Shown piece by piece: positions 5,539 through 7,787 of a stretch of 7,787 nucleotides of DNA. Position 1 is the first letter of the stretch. Each line of letters opens with the position of its first letter. The DNA comes from JBKPHS01 sp046729975 (GTDB lineage Bacteria; Actinomycetota; Thermoleophilia; Solirubrobacterales; Thermoleophilaceae). The notes beneath the pieces are model-generated. The model had not been told where the DNA came from. It saw nothing but the letters and a program-made list of their open reading frames with translations, and searched no databases. The position numbers and the translations under genes are program-made. The DNA lies in NCBI GenBank assembly GCA_046729975.1, contig JBKPHS010000073.1, positions 1 to 7,787 of the forward strand, written 5' to 3'.

Positions 5539-5970
5539 TCAGCTCCGAGGCCGGCCGTCGGGGCCGAGTCCTAGCGTGCCGAGCCAGTGCTGCTGGCCGA
5601 GAGTGAACGCGATGAAATAGCCGAGCTCCACGAGCTCCGGGTCGGAGAAGCTCGCATGCAGCTGCTCCCAAAGGGCGTCGTCGGCGTCGTCCGAGCTCCA
5701 GGCCACGGCGTGCGCCCAGCGGAGCGCGGCCTTCTGGCGCTCGTCATAACGGTCCGAGCTCTCGAACAGCACCACCTCGTCGTCCTCCGCGAGGTAGCGG
5801 GCGCAGAGGTCCTTGAGCTCCTGGTCGACGATTCCGCCCTCGAGCACGGTCGCGCGCGTCTCGGCGTACGCCTCAAAGAGCTGCGGCAGCCGCGCGCGCA
5901 CGCCGTCCCCCTCGTTACGGACATCCTCCAGGTCCGCGGGGGCCGGCTCTATGCGGGGCTCGGGGGACAC
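5539..5970 (-). CDS. CMD/AhpD-like paralogue lacking the active-site segment
   Basis: A 143-residue protein from GTG 5970 (SPEPRIEPAPADLED). It aligns with the downstream gene on both sides: LPQLFEAYAETRATVLEGG and VDQELKDLCARYLAED match the N-terminal half, FESSDRYDERQKAAL (69-83) and LVELGYFIAFTLGQQHW (113-129) match the C-terminal half. Between the shared LC cysteine (C56 here, C69 there) and the shared FExSDRxDERQ block it is 24 residues shorter, so the whole CxxC/CxxU region is missing. It cannot do the standard AhpD chemistry alone; it may be a structural partner in a hetero-oligomer or a pseudoenzyme. The frame stays open upstream to 6069, but those codons overlap the operator and the end of the preceding gene, so GTG 5970 is preferred; it has no strong Shine-Dalgarno. 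Its stop lies 9 bp before the next ATG, so the two genes are translationally coupled. Confidence 0.82.
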   Translation of the reverse strand: MSPEPRIEPAPADLEDVRNEGDGVRARLPQLFEAYAETRATVLEGGIVDQELKDLCARYLAEDDEVVLFESSDRYDERQKAALRWAHAVAWSSDDADDALWEQLHASFSDPELVELGYFIAFTLGQQHWLGTLGLGPDGRPRS

Positions 5971-5987
5971 GCGCTCGCGGGCATTGT

Positions 5988-6001
5988 CGCAAACGTTTGC
6001 G
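5988..6001. promoter_or_regulatory. LacI-family operator in front of the CMD gene pair
   Basis: CGCAAACGTTTGCG is a perfect 14-bp CG-centred palindrome and shares the 12-bp core GCAAACGTTTGC exactly with the site at 2053-2064. It lies 10 bp after the YdcZ-type gene's stop and 17 bp before the GTG of the CMD paralogue. No convincing -35/-10 pair is visible around it, so the promoter it would control is either weak or lies within the end of the preceding gene. Confidence 0.72.
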
Positions 6002-6011
6002 GCAGTCCGGA

Positions 6012-6458
6012 TCAGCGAACGATCAGGACGGTGCCGACCGCGAGCAGCACGACGCCAACCACGCGCCACGCCGTGATCGGGGTCTCCTCGAGGCCCAGCA
6101 CTCCCAGCCGGTCGATGACGAGCGACGCTCCGAGCTGGCCGGTGATCGTGGCGGCCGTGACCCCGCCCGCCCCCAGCTCCCGCACCGCGAAGAGCACGGT
6201 CGTGACGTACGCGGCGCCCGCGATCCCGCCTCCGATCCAGTAGTACCAGGCGAGCCCGCGGCCGTCGCTCAGATCCCCGTAGCCGCCGGCGAACAGCAGC
6301 GTGATCAGCACGAGCAGCACGAGGCCGACGGTGAAGTTCACGCTCGCGGCGGCGATGGAGCCGATCGACTTGCCGAGCGTCGAGTTGATCGGCGCCTGGA
6401 GCGCGACAAGGCCGCCAACGGCGACGGTCGCGAGCCCGGCAACCGCCCCCTTGTCCAC
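6012..6458 (-). CDS. DMT-superfamily membrane protein, YdcZ/DUF606 type
   Basis: A 148-residue membrane protein of about five predicted transmembrane segments (roughly residues 4-24, 35-58, 70-92, 97-116 and 126-147). This is the half-size layout of the YdcZ family in the drug/metabolite transporter superfamily. Typical features are LVALQAPINSTLGKSIGS near the N-terminus and QLGASLVIDRLGVLG followed by ITAWRVVGVVLLAVGTVL at the C-terminus. Its function in cells is not established; family members are presumed small-molecule transporters that often act as pairs. The start is GTG at 6458, sharing its first G with the polA stop (TAGTG), with GAGG (6466-6469) 7 nt upstream inside the polA end. It is therefore translationally coupled to polA. 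The next gene on this strand begins 42 bp downstream, beyond a LacI-type operator. Confidence 0.9.
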   Translation of the reverse strand: MDKGAVAGLATVAVGGLVALQAPINSTLGKSIGSIAAASVNFTVGLVLLVLITLLFAGGYGDLSDGRGLAWYYWIGGGIAGAAYVTTVLFAVRELGAGGVTAATITGQLGASLVIDRLGVLGLEETPITAWRVVGVVLLAVGTVLIVR

Positions 6459-7787
6459 TATTTGGCCTCGAGCCAGTTCCGGCCGATACCGCTCTCGACC
6501 GCCAGCGGGGGATCGAGCTCCACCGCTTCCGCCATCTCCCGCTCGACGATCTCTGCGGCGCGGGGCGCCTCCCCTTCGGGCGCCTCGAACAGCAGCTCGT
6601 CGTGGATCTGGAGCACGAGCCGCGCGTCGAGTCCCGCGTCTCGCAGGGCCGCCGGGGAGCGGACCATCGCGATCTTGATGATGTCGGCGGCGGTGCCCTG
6701 GATCACGGTGTTCACCGCCAGGCGCTCGCCCAGAAGCCGAGTCTGCCGCTGGCGGGCGCGCAGCTCCGGGATGCGGCGGATGCGGCCGAACATCGTCGAC
6801 ACGTAGCCCTCGTCGTGAGCGAAGGTGATCGTGTTGCGGATGAACTCCTGCACCTTCGGGAAGCGGTCGAGGTAGCGCTCGATGAACTCCGCCGCCTCCT
6901 CCTGCGGGATGTCGAGCCTGTCGGCCAGCCCGAACGCCGAGAGCCCGTAGACGATGCCGAAGTTGATCATCTTCGCCTTCGAGCGCGTGCCCGGGTCGAC
7001 GTCCTCGGGAGCGACCCCGAACATCTCGCCCGCGGTGGCCGCGTGCACGTCCTCGCCGCGGCGGAAGATCTCCTTGAGGACGTCCTCCCCGGCGATGTGC
7101 GCCAGCACCCTCAGCTCGATCTGCGAGTAGTCCACCGAGATCAGGCTGCAGCCCGGCTCGGCGACGAAGCAGGCGCGGATCTCGCGCCCGAGCTCGGTGC
7201 GGATCGGGATGTTCTGGAGGTTGGGATCCGTGCTCGACAGCCGACCCGTCGTGGTGGCTGTCTGGTTGAAGGTCGTGTGGAGCCGGCCGGTCCGCTCGGA
7301 GATCAGCTCCGGCAGCGCGTCCAGATACGTGCTCTTGAGCTTCGTGAGCTCGCGCCAGGTCTCGACCTTCTCGACGATCAGGTGCTCCGAGCGGATGGCC
7401 TGGAGCACGCGCGCGTCCGTCGAGAACCCCGTCTTGCCGCGCCGCTTGCGCGACAGGCCGAGTTTCTCGAACAGGATCTGCGCCAGCTGCTGCGGCGAGC
7501 CGATCGTGAACTCCTCGCCGGCGAGGTCCCAGATCTCGCGTTCGAGCGCCGCGATGCGGGCCGACAGGTCGGTCGAGATCCGGCCGAGGTGGTCAACGTC
7601 GAGCTTGACGCCCGCGCGCTCCATCTCCACGAGCACCTCGACCAGCGGCAGCTCGACGTCGCGGAACAGCCGGGTGAGTCCCTCCTCCTCCAGCACCGTG
7701 CGCTGGCGCTCGGCGAGGGCATGGGTGACGACGGCGCGCTCGGCGAGACCGTTGGCTCCGTCCACCCTTGCCCCGAGGCCCTCGTCC
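6458..7787 (-). CDS. polA: DNA polymerase I, C-terminal polymerase region (partial)
   Basis: Family A DNA polymerase that fills gaps and replaces RNA primers during replication and repair. About 443 residues are visible; the frame is open at the right edge, so the 5'-nuclease domain and the start lie beyond 7787. All polymerase motifs are intact: TTTGRLSSTDPNLQNIP, motif A DYSQIELR (7109-7132, metal-binding Asp), motif B/O-helix RSKAKMINFGIVYG (about 6943-6984) and motif C QIHDELLFE (about 6584-6610, second metal-binding Asp). The O-helix has Phe in NFG, as in E. coli Pol I, which favours discrimination against dideoxynucleotides. The part before the polymerase domain that is visible (ELPLVEVLVEMERAGVKLD) joins the exonuclease-like region, whose activity cannot be judged here. 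It ends in WLEAK with TAG at 6458-6460, overlapping the next gene by one base. This is the only clear housekeeping gene in the window. Confidence 0.98.
   Translation of the reverse strand, partial: DEGLGARVDGANGLAERAVVTHALAERQRTVLEEEGLTRLFRDVELPLVEVLVEMERAGVKLDVDHLGRISTDLSARIAALEREIWDLAGEEFTIGSPQQLAQILFEKLGLSRKRRGKTGFSTDARVLQAIRSEHLIVEKVETWRELTKLKSTYLDALPELISERTGRLHTTFNQTATTTGRLSSTDPNLQNIPIRTELGREIRACFVAEPGCSLISVDYSQIELRVLAHIAGEDVLKEIFRRGEDVHAATAGEMFGVAPEDVDPGTRSKAKMINFGIVYGLSAFGLADRLDIPQEEAAEFIERYLDRFPKVQEFIRNTITFAHDEGYVSTMFGRIRRIPELRARQRQTRLLGERLAVNTVIQGTAADIIKIAMVRSPAALRDAGLDARLVLQIHDELLFEAPEGEAPRAAEIVEREMAEAVELDPPLAVESGIGRNWLEAK

Noticed and set aside
4988..5671. Long minus-strand frame across both CMD genes (227 codons)
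   Set aside because: It is out of frame with the conserved CMD blocks and its residues are arginine-rich and low in complexity, typical of a shadow frame in GC-rich DNA.
5951..5984. Mini frame MPASACPPSPA from ATG 5984 before the CMD paralogue
   Set aside because: Eleven codons, no ribosome site, overlapping the real start; no support for function.
5971..6069. Extending the CMD paralogue to the upstream start at 6069
   Set aside because: The added 33 residues would be encoded by the end of the YdcZ-type gene and by the operator palindrome and do not resemble the family.

Overview
The window is high-GC DNA with dense, mostly co-oriented genes. The style suggests an actinomycete-like soil bacterium. 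GC-rich codon use, a lipoprotein with an acidic/poly-glycine linker after the lipobox cysteine, a fused MFS exporter and LivJ/LivH-type ABC genes would fit Actinomycetota, perhaps Thermoleophilia (Solirubrobacterales-like). That placement is inference; there is no rRNA to test it.

Layout. 1-563 (-): N-terminal part of a LivH-type ABC permease, cut by the window edge. 636-1880 (-): its lipoprotein substrate-binding protein. 1881-2190: a roughly 190-nt leader, a good sigma70-type promoter (perfect TTGACA) and two adjacent CG-centred LacI-type operators over the predicted start of transcription. 2191-3249 (-): a LacI-family repressor. 3261-4931 (+): a divergent MFS exporter with a C-terminal ferredoxin-like (ABM-like) domain. 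4981-5529 (-): a CMD/AhpD-like protein whose frame holds an in-frame TGA exactly where the second active-site cysteine of a CxxC motif belongs; I read it as a selenoprotein. 5539-5970 (-): a paralogue of it lacking the active-site segment. 6012-6458 (-): a YdcZ-type DMT membrane protein. 6458-7787 (-): the C-terminal part of DNA polymerase I, cut by the window edge.

Two threads tie the window together. First, near-identical 14-bp palindromes (consensus TGCAAACGTTTGCA) lie in front of the ABC operon (two copies), between lacI and the exporter, and in front of the CMD pair. This suggests one LacI repressor controlling itself, an uptake system, an exporter and a redox gene pair. Second, the CMD gene at 4981-5529 carries TGA in place of the CxxC cysteine (C79-H-Y-U82). 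The frame stays open for 100 conserved codons after it, and a 7-bp GGG-loop hairpin sits at the spacing expected of a bacterial SECIS element. A LacI-controlled locus pairing a candidate Sec-containing AhpD-like enzyme with a paralogue lacking the active site is the most unusual content here.

Two copies of a heptamer-based inverted repeat (TAGTCGG / CCGATTA units) bracket the lacI-exporter pair and encode the last residues of three proteins.
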